Part shown: positions 1-10,537 of the stretch, piece after piece
How the letters are laid out: each line of letters starts with the position of its first letter
Numbering within the stretch: position 1 is the first letter of the stretch
Source of the DNA: Streptomyces sp. NBC_01551
GTDB taxonomy: Bacteria; Actinomycetota; Actinomycetes; Streptomycetales; Streptomycetaceae
DNA: 64,000 nt
Direction: 5' to 3'
Assembly (NCBI RefSeq): GCF_026339935.1
Contig: NZ_JAPEPX010000001.1
Span: 5,421,501-5,485,500 of the forward strand
Notes under the pieces: model-generated
Database searches by the model: none
What the model was told of the DNA's origin: nothing
Seen by the model: only the letters and a program-made list of their open reading frames with translations
Made by a program: the position numbers and the translations under genes

Positions 1-242
1 TGGAGCTCCCGGCGCCGCTCCACCCGGCCGCGGGCCCACCAGGCCGTGGAGAACACGGCCGCGATCCCGGCGGCCACCAGCGTTCCGCCGGCGGCCACGT
101 GGGTCCAGGTCCAGGCGAGCATGGCGCGGGCCTCGTCGCTGTAGATCCCGACGAGCAGGCTGACGGCGCCCCCGGCCGCCGCCAGCGGCCCCCGGCGGCG
201 GGCCACGAAGGCGGCCGCCCGCGTGGTGTCGATCCCCCTCAC
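1..242 (-). CDS. Membrane protein, partial (C-terminus outside the window)
   Basis: About 80 N-terminal residues can be read leftwards from a GTG start at 242 until the window edge. After a short basic start (residues 1-17, several Arg) there are two likely membrane segments at roughly residues 18-33 and 45-65, followed by an Arg-rich stretch. The GTG overlaps the TGA of the upstream DUF2332-like gene (GTGA, 239-242), so the two are probably translationally coupled. I do not recognise the family. A small integral membrane protein is all the visible part supports. Confidence 0.55.
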   Translation of the reverse strand, partial: MRGIDTTRAAAFVARRRGPLAAAGGAVSLLVGIYSDEARAMLAWTWTHVAAGGTLVAAGIAAVFSTAWWARGRVERRREL

Positions 243-1291
243 CGGACCCGGCCGTCCAGGCCGGTGAGCTCGGTGAACCCGGGGCCGGCCGTGGCCCGGC
301 CGAGGACGTGGGCGTCGGAGAGGTCCGCGACGTGGAGCGGGCCGGCGCCGCCGGTGGGATGGGCCTCCACCCTGGCCCCCATCCGGCGCAGGCCGTCGCG
401 CGGCTCCATGCCGAGCAGCAGTCCGGGCGGGGCCAGGGCCCGGGTGATCGCGGCGATCACCTGGGCGCGGGTGGCCTCGTCGTACTGGTAGAGGACGAAA
501 TTGCAGGTCACGACATTGATGCGGTGGGCGCGGAGATACCCCGTCAGGGCCTCCAGATCGAGCATGTCCAGGGCGGAGATCCGGAGGGAGCCGTCGACGG
601 ACGCCGTCTGCTCCAGTGACCACAGCACCTCGGAGAACCGCTCGTCGTAGTACGCCGAGGGGCCGTGGCAGGCCCGTACCCAGTCCAGCGTGGGCAGCGG
701 CGGGGCGTCTATGCCGTGCCGCTCCAGCAGCGGGATCGTCCGGTAGGGCGGCGGGCCGGGATTCCACCGCAGGTCGGGGGCGAACCGGTCGTAGACCGCC
801 CGGTTGTTCAGCTGGCGCAGCAGCAGCCCGATCCCGGTGCCCACGTCCAGCAGGCGTACGCCGTCGACGCCGTGGTGCGCGGCCCAGGAGCCGAGGAGGA
901 GCTGGGGTATGAGGAACCGGCGCGCTCCGGTGAAGGAGTTGGAGCGCCCGGTGAGCACGGCCGTGATCCGGTCGCGGTGTGAGTCGAGGGTCTCGGAGAG
1001 CAGCTTGGCCCGGTCGGCGGGCGGGAGTTCGGGTGAGAAGAGTGCCTCGGCCCGCGGGTCCCGCGCGGCCACGGTGCGCAGGGCGATGCCGATGAGGGTG
1101 ATGAGGTGCGAGGTGCTCATCCGGGGCCGGGCGCCGCGGACGGACTCCAGCAGCCGGTCCACGGCCGGTGCGGAGCCGGACCCGGCCAGCAGCGCCATCG
1201 ACTCGTGCACCACCGACCAGCCGTGATTGCCCTGCTCGTGCTGCTGCATATCGCTCAATGTGCGTACCAGAAGGTCCTTGCCGTCGGACAT
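239..1291 (-). CDS. DUF2332-like protein with SAM-methyltransferase-like core
   Basis: 350 aa from the ATG at 1291, preceded by a GAGGGGGG ribosome-binding site about 10 bases upstream. The frame stays open to 1516, but the extra N-terminus is Arg-rich and not protein-like. The centre carries a glycine-rich loop (LLDVGTGIGLLL) after a segment like the TNEVGRC region of DUF2332, then a GIDAPPL...WVRAC segment and a strand NVVTCNFVLYQYDEATRA. This layout matches DUF2332, whose fold resembles class I methyltransferases; the substrate is unknown. Family assignment is by motif similarity only. It is coupled to the partial membrane protein downstream and diverges from the hydrolase at 1583. Confidence 0.6.
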   Translation of the reverse strand: MSDGKDLLVRTLSDMQQHEQGNHGWSVVHESMALLAGSGSAPAVDRLLESVRGARPRMSTSHLITLIGIALRTVAARDPRAEALFSPELPPADRAKLLSETLDSHRDRITAVLTGRSNSFTGARRFLIPQLLLGSWAAHHGVDGVRLLDVGTGIGLLLRQLNNRAVYDRFAPDLRWNPGPPPYRTIPLLERHGIDAPPLPTLDWVRACHGPSAYYDERFSEVLWSLEQTASVDGSLRISALDMLDLEALTGYLRAHRINVVTCNFVLYQYDEATRAQVIAAITRALAPPGLLLGMEPRDGLRRMGARVEAHPTGGAGPLHVADLSDAHVLGRATAGPGFTELTGLDGRVR

Positions 1292-1582
1292 CAGCGAAGT
1301 GCCCCCCTCTTGTTCGGCTGACTGGACCACGTGCCGGATTGCGGCTCGCTTTTGGAAGGTTCGGTAGCCGTGCGAGTGCCTCCCAATTAAGCTGGACGGT
1401 CCTGGACCCTGTCCAGCACGCCGACGAGTCCCTTCCCGCTCCGACGACACGGATCGTGGCACCGTTCGCCGCCCCGATCCCCGCCGCTTTCTCCCGTTCC
1501 CCCCATTCCGGCACACGCCATTGCGGCGTTGGTCTAGAGTCGCTCACGCACTTGCCGCGCACATCTCCAGAGGGTGGTCCGT
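1292..1582. promoter_or_regulatory. Divergent intergenic region with 7-bp inverted repeat
   Basis: No gene is seen in these 291 bases between two divergent genes. An inverted repeat with arms GCTGGAC (1391-1397) and GTCCAGC (1411-1417) flanks a 13-base spacer and could be an operator. No confident -35/-10 pair could be picked out for either gene. Confidence 0.3.
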
Positions 1583-2425
1583 ATGACCTCTGCGTTGGCT
1601 TTCGGTCAGGTGACCGAAGGACGAACGTCGACCGGATTGAGGTACCTGGAACGAAAGTCGGACTCCGACACGCTCACATTCTTCTTCCACGGCCTCGGTC
1701 TCGACGCAACGGACTACCTCGGATACCTCAGTCACACGGACACCCACGGCATCGCCCTGAACCTGCGCGGCTACGAACCGGACCGGTCGACCGGAATCCC
1801 ACCGGTGCCGCTGGCCTCGCACATCCGGCTGGCCGCCGCCTTCGTCGAGCAGGTGAGCCGCGAGAACGCGGGCAAGAAGATCGTGCTGCTGGGCTTCTCG
1901 CTGGGCGCGGACCTGATCCTGCAACTCGCGGAACACTGGCAGGGCGGGGGCCGGGCCCCGGCGATCCGTGCCGCCGTACTGCTCGATCCCAACGTCAATC
2001 AATCGACCATGACCATTTCCCGACTGTTCGCGGAGGCGGACCCGACGGATCCGGTTCCGGCTTTCAAGCGCCTGGTCAATCTCGCTCCGGACAAGGAGGG
2101 ATTCCGGTCCCTCTGCCATTACCTCACGAAGGTGGCGCCAAAGGATTTTGAACAGGTGGCGCAACTGTCCCGCGACATGATCACGTACTGGCGTCCTGAC
2201 GGCTACGACCAATTCGGGGCCCGACTGCACAATGTGACCCGTGTGGTGGACCACGTACGCCTGGTCCTCTCCGCTTCCTACGGAGAACACCTGTCCGCCA
2301 TGCGCGCCGCAATGGCCCGGCACGGGGACGGCGAAAGCGTTTCCGTGGAACTGACCGGGGCCGACCATTTCGACCTGATCAACGAAGACCGCCTCACCAC
2401 GGTCCTGACCCCGTTCACGGGCTGA
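1583..2425 (+). CDS. Alpha/beta hydrolase
   Basis: 280 aa. The ATG at 1583 is chosen over the in-frame GTG at 1574 because AGAGGG lies 8 bases before it. An oxyanion strand (FFFHGLGLD) is followed by the nucleophile elbow GFSLGAD near residue 105, and the C-terminus has GADHFDLI, a good candidate for the catalytic histidine. These are the hallmarks of the alpha/beta hydrolase fold; the protein has no signal peptide, so it is cytoplasmic. The substrate cannot be told. It converges with corA (8 bases between stop codons) and diverges from the DUF2332-like gene. Confidence 0.75.
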   Translation: MTSALAFGQVTEGRTSTGLRYLERKSDSDTLTFFFHGLGLDATDYLGYLSHTDTHGIALNLRGYEPDRSTGIPPVPLASHIRLAAAFVEQVSRENAGKKIVLLGFSLGADLILQLAEHWQGGGRAPAIRAAVLLDPNVNQSTMTISRLFAEADPTDPVPAFKRLVNLAPDKEGFRSLCHYLTKVAPKDFEQVAQLSRDMITYWRPDGYDQFGARLHNVTRVVDHVRLVLSASYGEHLSAMRAAMARHGDGESVSVELTGADHFDLINEDRLTTVLTPFTG

Positions 2426-2433
2426 CGCACCGG

Positions 2434-3597
2434 CTACAGCCAGTCGCGCTTCTTGAAGATGACGTACAGGCTCACGCAGACGACTGCCATCAGGAGGATG
2501 GCGAAGGGGTAGCCGCCTGCCCACTTGAGCTCCGGCATGTCCTCGAAGTTCATGCCGTAGATGGTGCCGACCAGGGTGGGGGCGAAGAGGATGGCGGCCC
2601 ACGAGGAGATCTTCTTGATCTCCTCGTTCTGTTCGAAGCCGGCTTCGGCCAGGGCCCGCATTTCGGCGTTCTGCTGTTGGGAGACCAGGGTGGCGTTGAC
2701 CGTCAGGATTTCCGTCAGGGCCTGGCGGAAGCCGTCTACGCGTTCGCTGGTGTGGGTGACGTGGTCGGCTACGTCGCGGAGGTAGCGCTGGAGTTCCTCG
2801 TCCGTGCCGTATTTGGCGAAGCCGGCCATCAGGCCGTGGAGCATGCCGACCAGGGGGCGGGTGGCGCGCTGGAACTCGACCATTTCGCGGGAGAGTTCGT
2901 AGATGCGGCGGGAGACCTTCGGGTCGCCGCGGAAGACCTCCGTCTCGATCTCGTCGATGTCGGTCTGGACGCCCTCGACGACCGGGGCGTAGCCGTCGAC
3001 CACCGCGTCGAGGATCGCGTAGAGGGCAGCCTCCGGGCCGAGGGAGAGGAGTTCCGGGGTCTCCTCCATGCGGCGGCGGACGGCGGAGAGGTCGGGGGCG
3101 GCGCCGTGGCGGACGGTGATGAGGAAGTCGGGGCCGACGAAGACGTGGAGCTCGCCGAAATCGACCTCCTCCACGGCGTCGATGTAGCGGGCGGCGCGCA
3201 GGACGACGAAGAGGGTGTCGCCGTAGCGTTCCAGTTTGGGGCGCTGGTGGGCCTCCAGTGCGTCCTCGATGGAGAGCGGGTGGAGGTTGAACTCGGCGGC
3301 CAGGGAGTGGAGTTCGGGCTCGGTCGGGCGGTGCAGGCCGATCCAGGCCATGCCTTCGGGCTCCTCGCGCAGCCGGCGGAAGGTCTCGGCGAGGGTGGCG
3401 GGGGAGGCCACGCGGCGGCCGTCGCGGTAGACCGCGGAGTCGATCACGCTGCGGTGGTCCGGGGGTGCGGCAGCCGATGCCACGGGCTGCGGGGCCGCGG
3501 GCGGGGGCGTCGGGGGCGTCCCGGACGGGGAGGTGGGCCTGAGCCAGCCCGGGCGCTTCCCGGACGGGGAGGGGCGGCGGTCTGGGCTCTCCGGCAT
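2434..3597 (-). CDS. corA: CorA-family Mg2+/Co2+ transporter
   Basis: 387 aa with a Pro-rich N-terminus (residues 1-45), a soluble alpha/beta domain, a long helical stalk region, and two C-terminal membrane helices. The diagnostic YGMNF motif sits at about residues 347-351 between the two helices, and the protein ends in a short basic tail (KKRDWL), both as in CorA. The homopentameric channel imports Mg2+ or other divalent cations. GGGAGC lies upstream of the ATG. The unusually long Pro/Ser N-terminus is a species-level extension. Start choice is moderately certain. Confidence 0.9.
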   Translation of the reverse strand: MPESPDRRPSPSGKRPGWLRPTSPSGTPPTPPPAAPQPVASAAAPPDHRSVIDSAVYRDGRRVASPATLAETFRRLREEPEGMAWIGLHRPTEPELHSLAAEFNLHPLSIEDALEAHQRPKLERYGDTLFVVLRAARYIDAVEEVDFGELHVFVGPDFLITVRHGAAPDLSAVRRRMEETPELLSLGPEAALYAILDAVVDGYAPVVEGVQTDIDEIETEVFRGDPKVSRRIYELSREMVEFQRATRPLVGMLHGLMAGFAKYGTDEELQRYLRDVADHVTHTSERVDGFRQALTEILTVNATLVSQQQNAEMRALAEAGFEQNEEIKKISSWAAILFAPTLVGTIYGMNFEDMPELKWAGGYPFAILLMAVVCVSLYVIFKKRDWL

Positions 3598-3710
3598 CGC
3601 AGGTCAGCTCCCGGTCGAACGAGTGTTTACGGGCAAGGGGAAGGATATATGGGGAGAAAGGGGTGGGGTGAGGGGTGAGGGGCGGCTTCTCGGTGGGTTG
3701 CCTCTTTGGA

Positions 3711-3745
3711 TGCGGACAGAAGGTGTCCGCATCGGGGGATAGCTT
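3711..3745 (+). promoter_or_regulatory. 8-5-8 palindrome and leaderless promoter of the AlkZ-like gene
   Basis: A perfect inverted repeat, TGCGGACA (3711-3718) and TGTCCGCA (3724-3731), lies just upstream of a TAGCTT -10 box (3740-3745). The -10 box ends 6 bases before the ATG at 3752, which is the geometry of a leaderless transcript. The palindrome sits where the -35 should be, so it is a plausible operator. The regulator is unknown. Confidence 0.5.
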
Positions 3746-3751
3746 GCTGTC

Positions 3752-4915
3752 ATGGCCTCCAGGACGACGCACCCCGTCATCGACAACCGCTCACTGAACC
3801 GTGCCACGCTCGCCCGCCAGCTGCTGCTGGGCCGCGCCGGGATGTCAGCGCGGGACGCCGTCGCGCACCTCGTCGGGCTGCAGGCGCAGAACGTGAAGCC
3901 GCCCTACTACCAGCTGCACGCCCGGCTCGCCGGGTTCCGGCCCGCCGAGCTGGCCGGGCTGATGGAGTCCCGTGAGGTGGTCCGGATGGTCACCATGCGC
4001 TCCACCATCCACACGCACACCGCGCACGACGCGCTCACCCTGCGCCCGCTGGTGCAGGGCGCCCGGGACCGGGAGGTGAACTACTTCCGCAAGGGCCTCG
4101 TCGGCGTGGACCTGGAGCGCCTGGCGGCAGACGCCCGGGCCTTCGTCGAGGCCGAGCCGCGCACCATGGGGGAGATCCGCGAGGAGCTGCTCAAGCGGTG
4201 GCCGGACGCCGATCCGCAGTCCCTGGCCGTCGCCGCGCGCTGCCGGCTGCCGCTCGTGCAGGTGACCCCGCGCGGGGTGTGGGGGCGCAGCGGGCAGGTG
4301 CGGCTCACCACCGTCGAGAGCTGGCTGGGGACGGGTGGAGAGGGCACCGCCGCGGCGCAGGGTGTGGATGAGGTCGTGCTGCGCTACCTCGGGGCCTTCG
4401 GGCCCGCCTCCGTCAAGGACATGCAGACCTGGGCCGGGCTGACCCGGCTGGGCGAGGCCTTCGAGCGGCTGCGGCCACGGCTCAGCGTGTTCCTTGACGA
4501 GAACGGAGCCGAGCTCTTCGACCTGCCCGACGCGCCCAGGCCGGACGCCGACACCCCCGCCCCGCCGCGCTTCCTCCCCGAGTACGACAACCTGCTGCTC
4601 TCGCACGCCGACCGCAGCCGCGTGATGACCCCCGAGGCCAGGGGCCGCAGCTGGGTCGGCAACCAGTCCTACCGCACCCTCCTCCTCGACGGATTCCTCG
4701 CCGGGCTGTGGAAGGCCGACGCGGGCGTGCTCACCGTAGAGCTGTTCGGGAAGGCGTCGAAGGCGGCCAAGGAGGAGATCGTCGCCGAAGGGGAGCTGCT
4801 CCTCGCCGGGATGGAGGGGGAGAAGGAGGAGGCGTCCGATGGGGATGGCTCCGATGGCTCCGCACGCTCCGACGGCTCCGTTCGCTCCGTTCGCTTCGGG
4901 TCAATCCACGGCTGA
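3752..4915 (+). CDS. HTH_42 / AlkZ-like DNA glycosylase family protein
   Basis: 387 aa of the winged-helix HTH_42 family (YcaQ/AlkX and AlkZ). Known members unhook DNA crosslinks or excise bulky alkylated bases using a Gln-x-Gln or Gln-x-Asp motif. Here the motif reads GLQAQN, with Q44 and Q46, i.e. the QxQ form of AlkZ-like enzymes. The later PRFLPEYDNLLLSHADRSR segment is also typical of the family. The C-terminus (about residue 355 on) is a Ser/Asp/Gly-rich low-complexity tail. Start follows a -10 box by 6 bases. Activity on a particular adduct is inference; some members of this large paralogous family protect against a host's own DNA-damaging antibiotic. Confidence 0.75.
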   Translation: MASRTTHPVIDNRSLNRATLARQLLLGRAGMSARDAVAHLVGLQAQNVKPPYYQLHARLAGFRPAELAGLMESREVVRMVTMRSTIHTHTAHDALTLRPLVQGARDREVNYFRKGLVGVDLERLAADARAFVEAEPRTMGEIREELLKRWPDADPQSLAVAARCRLPLVQVTPRGVWGRSGQVRLTTVESWLGTGGEGTAAAQGVDEVVLRYLGAFGPASVKDMQTWAGLTRLGEAFERLRPRLSVFLDENGAELFDLPDAPRPDADTPAPPRFLPEYDNLLLSHADRSRVMTPEARGRSWVGNQSYRTLLLDGFLAGLWKADAGVLTVELFGKASKAAKEEIVAEGELLLAGMEGEKEEASDGDGSDGSARSDGSVRSVRFGSIHG

Positions 4916-4960
4916 CGTCGCTCTGGTGATCCGCGTACCCCACGCGGCACGATTCCTTCC

Positions 4961-6640
4961 ATGACGGAGAACAGCGCCACCGAACAGTTCCTGGCCGCAC
5001 GGGACTTCCTGCTGGAACGCCGCGGGGACTACGAAGCCGCCCGCGCCGGATTCACCTGGCCCCGCCCCGAGCGGTTCAACTGGGCCCTCGACTGGTTCGA
5101 CCGCATCGCCGACGGAAACGGCGCGGACGCGCTGCGGATCGTCGAGGAGGACGGCACCAGCCGTAGCGTCTCCTTCGGCGAGATGAGCGTACGGTCGGCG
5201 GCAGCCGCCAACTGGCTGCGCGCGCAAGGCGTCGCCGCCGGCGACCGGATCCTCGTCATGCTCGGCAACCAGCGGGAGCTGTGGGAGGTCATGCTCGGCG
5301 CGATGAAGCTGCGCGCCGTCGTCATCCCCGCCACCCCGCTGCTCGGCCCGGCCGACCTGCGCGACCGCGTCGAGCGCGGGCACGTCCGCCACGTCATCGC
5401 ACGCGCCGAGGACACCCCGAAGTTCGACGAGGTGCCCGGCGGCTACACCCGGATCGCCGCCGGCCCCGACGCGCCCGCCGGCTGGCGGCGGCTGGAGGAC
5501 ATGTACGGCGCTGACGGGAATTTCAGCCCGGACGGCGAGACCCTCGCCACCGACCCCCTGATGCTGTACTTCACGTCGGGCACCACCGACCGGCCCAAGC
5601 TCGTCGAGCACACCCACGCCTCGTACCCGATCGGGCACCTGTCCACCATGTACTGGCTCGGGCTGCGCCCCGGCGACGTCCACCTCAACATCGCCTCGCC
5701 CGGCTGGGCCAAGCACGCCTGGTCCAACCTCTTCGCCCCGTGGAACGCCGGCGCCACCGTCTTCGTCCACAATTACACCCGCTTCGACGCCGAGCGCCTG
5801 ATGACCGAGATGGACCGCGGCGGCGTCACCACCTTCTGCGCCCCGCCCACCGTGTGGCGGATGCTGATCCAGTCCGACCTCGGCGCGCTGCGCACCCCGC
5901 CGCGCGAGGCCGTCGCCGCCGGGGAGCCGCTGAACCCGGAGGTCATCGAGCGGGTCCGCCAGGCGTGGGGGATCACCATCCGCGACGGCTTCGGCCAGAC
6001 CGAGACGACCCTCCAGGTCGGCAACTTCCCCGGCGTCCCCGTCAAGCCCGGCTCGATGGGCCGCCCCGCGCCCGGGTACGAGATCGTCCTCCTCGACCCG
6101 GTCACCGGCAAGGAGTCCGCGGACGAGGGTGAACTCTGCGTGGACCTGCGCACCCGGCCCGCCGGGGTCATGACCGGCTACCGCGACGACCCCGAGCGCA
6201 CCGCCGAGGCCATGGCGGACGGGCTCTACCGCACCGGGGACGTCGCCTCGCGCGACGCCGACGGGTACCTCACCTACATCGGGCGCTCCGACGACGTCTT
6301 CAAGGCCTCCGACTACAAGATCTCCCCCTTCGAGCTGGAGAGCGCCCTGCTGGAGCACGAGGCCGTCGCCGAGGCGGCCGTCGTCCCCGCCCCGGACCCG
6401 CTGCGGCTCGCCGTGCCGAAGGCGTACATCACGCTGGCCGCCGGCTGGGAGCCCGGGCAGGAGACCGCGCGAGCGCTGTTCGCGCACTCCCGCGCGGTCC
6501 TCTCCCCGTACAAGCGGATCCGGCGCATCGAGTTCGGCGAGCTCCCGAAGACGGTGTCCGGCAAGATCCGCCGGGTGGAGCTGCGGGAGCTCACCGCGGC
6601 CGGCTCGACGGGGGAGTACGACGAGGCCGACCTGGGCTGA
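4961..6640 (+). CDS. Acyl-CoA synthetase (AMP-binding, medium-chain/acetyl-CoA synthetase-like)
   Basis: 559 aa ANL-superfamily adenylate-forming enzyme. Visible motifs are the P-loop YFTSGTTDRPK (TSGTT about residues 205-209), the GFGQTETT motif, YRTGD, and the C-terminal KTVSGKIRR with the catalytic lysine near residue 535. Such enzymes activate a carboxylic acid as the acyl-adenylate and transfer it to CoA. The overall form is closest to acetyl/butyryl-CoA synthetases with an N-terminal extension. The acid used cannot be read from sequence. A strong hairpin follows the stop codon. Confidence 0.85.
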   Translation: MTENSATEQFLAARDFLLERRGDYEAARAGFTWPRPERFNWALDWFDRIADGNGADALRIVEEDGTSRSVSFGEMSVRSAAAANWLRAQGVAAGDRILVMLGNQRELWEVMLGAMKLRAVVIPATPLLGPADLRDRVERGHVRHVIARAEDTPKFDEVPGGYTRIAAGPDAPAGWRRLEDMYGADGNFSPDGETLATDPLMLYFTSGTTDRPKLVEHTHASYPIGHLSTMYWLGLRPGDVHLNIASPGWAKHAWSNLFAPWNAGATVFVHNYTRFDAERLMTEMDRGGVTTFCAPPTVWRMLIQSDLGALRTPPREAVAAGEPLNPEVIERVRQAWGITIRDGFGQTETTLQVGNFPGVPVKPGSMGRPAPGYEIVLLDPVTGKESADEGELCVDLRTRPAGVMTGYRDDPERTAEAMADGLYRTGDVASRDADGYLTYIGRSDDVFKASDYKISPFELESALLEHEAVAEAAVVPAPDPLRLAVPKAYITLAAGWEPGQETARALFAHSRAVLSPYKRIRRIEFGELPKTVSGKIRRVELRELTAAGSTGEYDEADLG

Positions 6641-6650
6641 GACAGCGGCG

Positions 6651-6682
6651 GGCCCGGGTCCCCGACCGGGGACCCGGGCCCC
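6651..6682. terminator. Bidirectional terminator hairpin
   Basis: A perfect 14-bp stem (6651-6664 with 6669-6682) and a GACC loop lie between the convergent acyl-CoA synthetase and glutathione peroxidase genes. There is no U-tract, as is common for Streptomyces terminators. Confidence 0.75.
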
Positions 6683-6696
6683 GCACGCGTGCGGTG

Positions 6697-7185
<489 letters not shown>

Positions 7186-7287
7186 GAGGCTCTCCTCGGC
7201 GGGGCAGGGCCGATCAGCGGGACCGCGCGCCGGACGAGCCGAACGTGTGGCCGGTGACCGATCCCGTATCGGATGACGCCTCCGAGC

Positions 7288-8364
7288 CTAGGCCCCCATC
7301 GCGATCAGCTCGTCCGCCGGGTCGTTGACCGGCTGCGGCACGCCGGTGAGGTCCATGACGAACAGCGGTATCCGCAGGTCGTCCGCGCGGGAGCGGGCGT
7401 CGTCGGTGTAGCCGGCGAGTGCGAAGTAGACGCTGGTGGCCGAGGCGGTCAGGCCGTTCAGCCACACGCACTCCACCGCCCGCAGCCCGGCCGGCGCGGT
7501 GGTCGGGTCCACCTGCGCCACCAGGCCGGGCGCCCGTAGGTCCACCGCCGCCGAGGGGATCGGCCGCCCGTCGGGCTGGCGTACGTCCTGGAAGCCGAGC
7601 CAGCGCAGGTAGAGCGCGGCCGTGGTCACCGCGTCGCGGGCGGTACGGATGGTCATCGGCCGGAACGCCGGGCGCCTGGCCGGCGGGGTGGGAGGCAGCG
7701 GCCCGTGGGCCGGGCCCGCGCCGGGTTCCCCGGCCGGCGGCCCCTGGCCCGGACCGTACTCCTGGCCCTGGCCCTGGCCGGGTCCGTCGCCCTGACTGGG
7801 GCCGCGCTCCTGGCCCTGACCGTGCCCCTGGCCGAGCCGCCGGCCCTGGTCCTGTCCGAGCCCCGGGCCGTGCCCTTGGCCGGGTACCTGGCCGTGGCCC
7901 GGCCCGTGTCCCTGGCCCTGACCGGGCCCGTATCCCTGGCGGGGATCTTGGTCGAGCCCCTGGCCGGGGCCCTGCCCCTGGTCGCGCCCGGGGCCCTGGC
8001 CGGGTCCGGGGGTGTGTCCTCGGCCGGGGGGTGCGGGGCGGGTCGGGGCCGGGCGCGGCCAGTGCGGTGTCCGGCCGGTGGAGCCGGACTCCGCGGTGTC
8101 CACGGGATGCACCGGAATGCGTACCACCGTCCCGCACGAGGTGCAGCCCACCTCCGGGTGCGGCCACTCGCTCTCCCGCCCGCAGGCCCCGCACCGCACC
8201 GAGACCCAGGTCTCGGACCAGTTGCGGTGCGTCAGCGGGAGCGGCTCCGCCGCCAGGTCCAGCGGCGGCAGGACCGGGCTCCCGCAGGCGCACGGGAAGA
8301 CCGGGGCGGTGTAGCCGTTCTCGCGCAGACACGCCGGGCAGCGCACCGGTACCGCTTCCGCCAT
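7288..8364 (-). CDS. Zinc-ribbon protein with GPGQ-repeat linker and degenerate Mrr-like domain
   Basis: 358 aa from the ATG at 8364 (GGAGGGGG about 10 bases upstream). Residues 1-85 hold four Cys pairs (CPAC, CACG, CGAC, CTSC), enough for two zinc ribbons. Residues about 95-230 are a Gly/Pro/Gln/His-rich low-complexity linker built from GPGQ, GQGHGP and similar units. The last ~115 residues resemble a restriction-endonuclease-like fold: a strand AVDLRAPGLVAQVD in the position of Mrr 'GxDL...VxQxK', then SVYFALAGYTDDARSRADDLRIPLF. The usual catalytic Lys is Asp here, so nuclease activity is doubtful. Function unknown. Confidence 0.65.
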   Translation of the reverse strand: MAEAVPVRCPACLRENGYTAPVFPCACGSPVLPPLDLAAEPLPLTHRNWSETWVSVRCGACGRESEWPHPEVGCTSCGTVVRIPVHPVDTAESGSTGRTPHWPRPAPTRPAPPGRGHTPGPGQGPGRDQGQGPGQGLDQDPRQGYGPGQGQGHGPGHGQVPGQGHGPGLGQDQGRRLGQGHGQGQERGPSQGDGPGQGQGQEYGPGQGPPAGEPGAGPAHGPLPPTPPARRPAFRPMTIRTARDAVTTAALYLRWLGFQDVRQPDGRPIPSAAVDLRAPGLVAQVDPTTAPAGLRAVECVWLNGLTASATSVYFALAGYTDDARSRADDLRIPLFVMDLTGVPQPVNDPADELIAMGA

Positions 8365-8520
8365 GAGTCCTGGACCCCCTCCGTCGCTGTGCGTGGGTCC
8401 ATGCTCCACCACCGGCTACCGCCGGGGCGAGGACGGCCGCGATTTTCCCCCGCCGCCTGGTCATTCGTACAAGTCACCGAGCGAGACGCGGCTTTTGGTG
8501 GTCCGGGGTCCCGAACCGCC

Positions 8521-8549
8521 TTGACGTGCGCGGAGCTGCCACTTAGCTT
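8521..8549 (+). promoter_or_regulatory. gcl promoter (-35 TTGACG, 17 bp, -10 TAGCTT)
   Basis: TTGACG at 8521-8526 and TAGCTT at 8544-8549 are separated by 17 bases, a good vegetative-type promoter. The paired operator begins 2 bases after the -10 box, so a bound repressor would cover the transcription start. Confidence 0.7.
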
Positions 8550-8550
8550 G

Positions 8551-8586
8551 TTCCGTATAGCAGAACAAAACTTCCGGATTACGGAA
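8551..8586 (+). promoter_or_regulatory. Paired 15-bp operator, candidate AllR site, at gcl
   Basis: TTCCGTATAGCAGAA (8551-8565) and TTCCGGATTACGGAA (8572-8586) are separated by 6 bases, so their centres are 21 bp apart, about two helical turns. The second copy is a perfect 5-5-5 palindrome. The same 15-6-15 layout occurs at hyi, aceB and allB. AllR is the obvious candidate because it is the IclR regulator of this locus. Confidence 0.7.
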
Positions 8587-8618
8587 AAGCCTGACCGTCG
8601 GACCCGCAGGAGAACTCG

Positions 8619-10406
<1,788 letters not shown>

Positions 10407-10427
10407 GCGGCGCCCTCGTAGTACGCG

Positions 10428-10465
10428 ACGGCCCCCGTCCCTCCGCAAGGAGGAGCGGGGGCCGT
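10428..10465 (+). terminator. gcl terminator
   Basis: A 10-bp stem, ACGGCCCCCG (10428-10437) and CGGGGGCCGT (10456-10465), with an inner CTCC/GGAG pairing, follows the gcl stop by about 20 bases. Confidence 0.7.
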
Positions 10466-10537
10466 TCCGCGTGCGCCGGGGAGCCGACGCCGGCCGGGTC
10501 GGTCGCGCGCCGACGGGGTCAGGCGGCGCCGGCCGGG

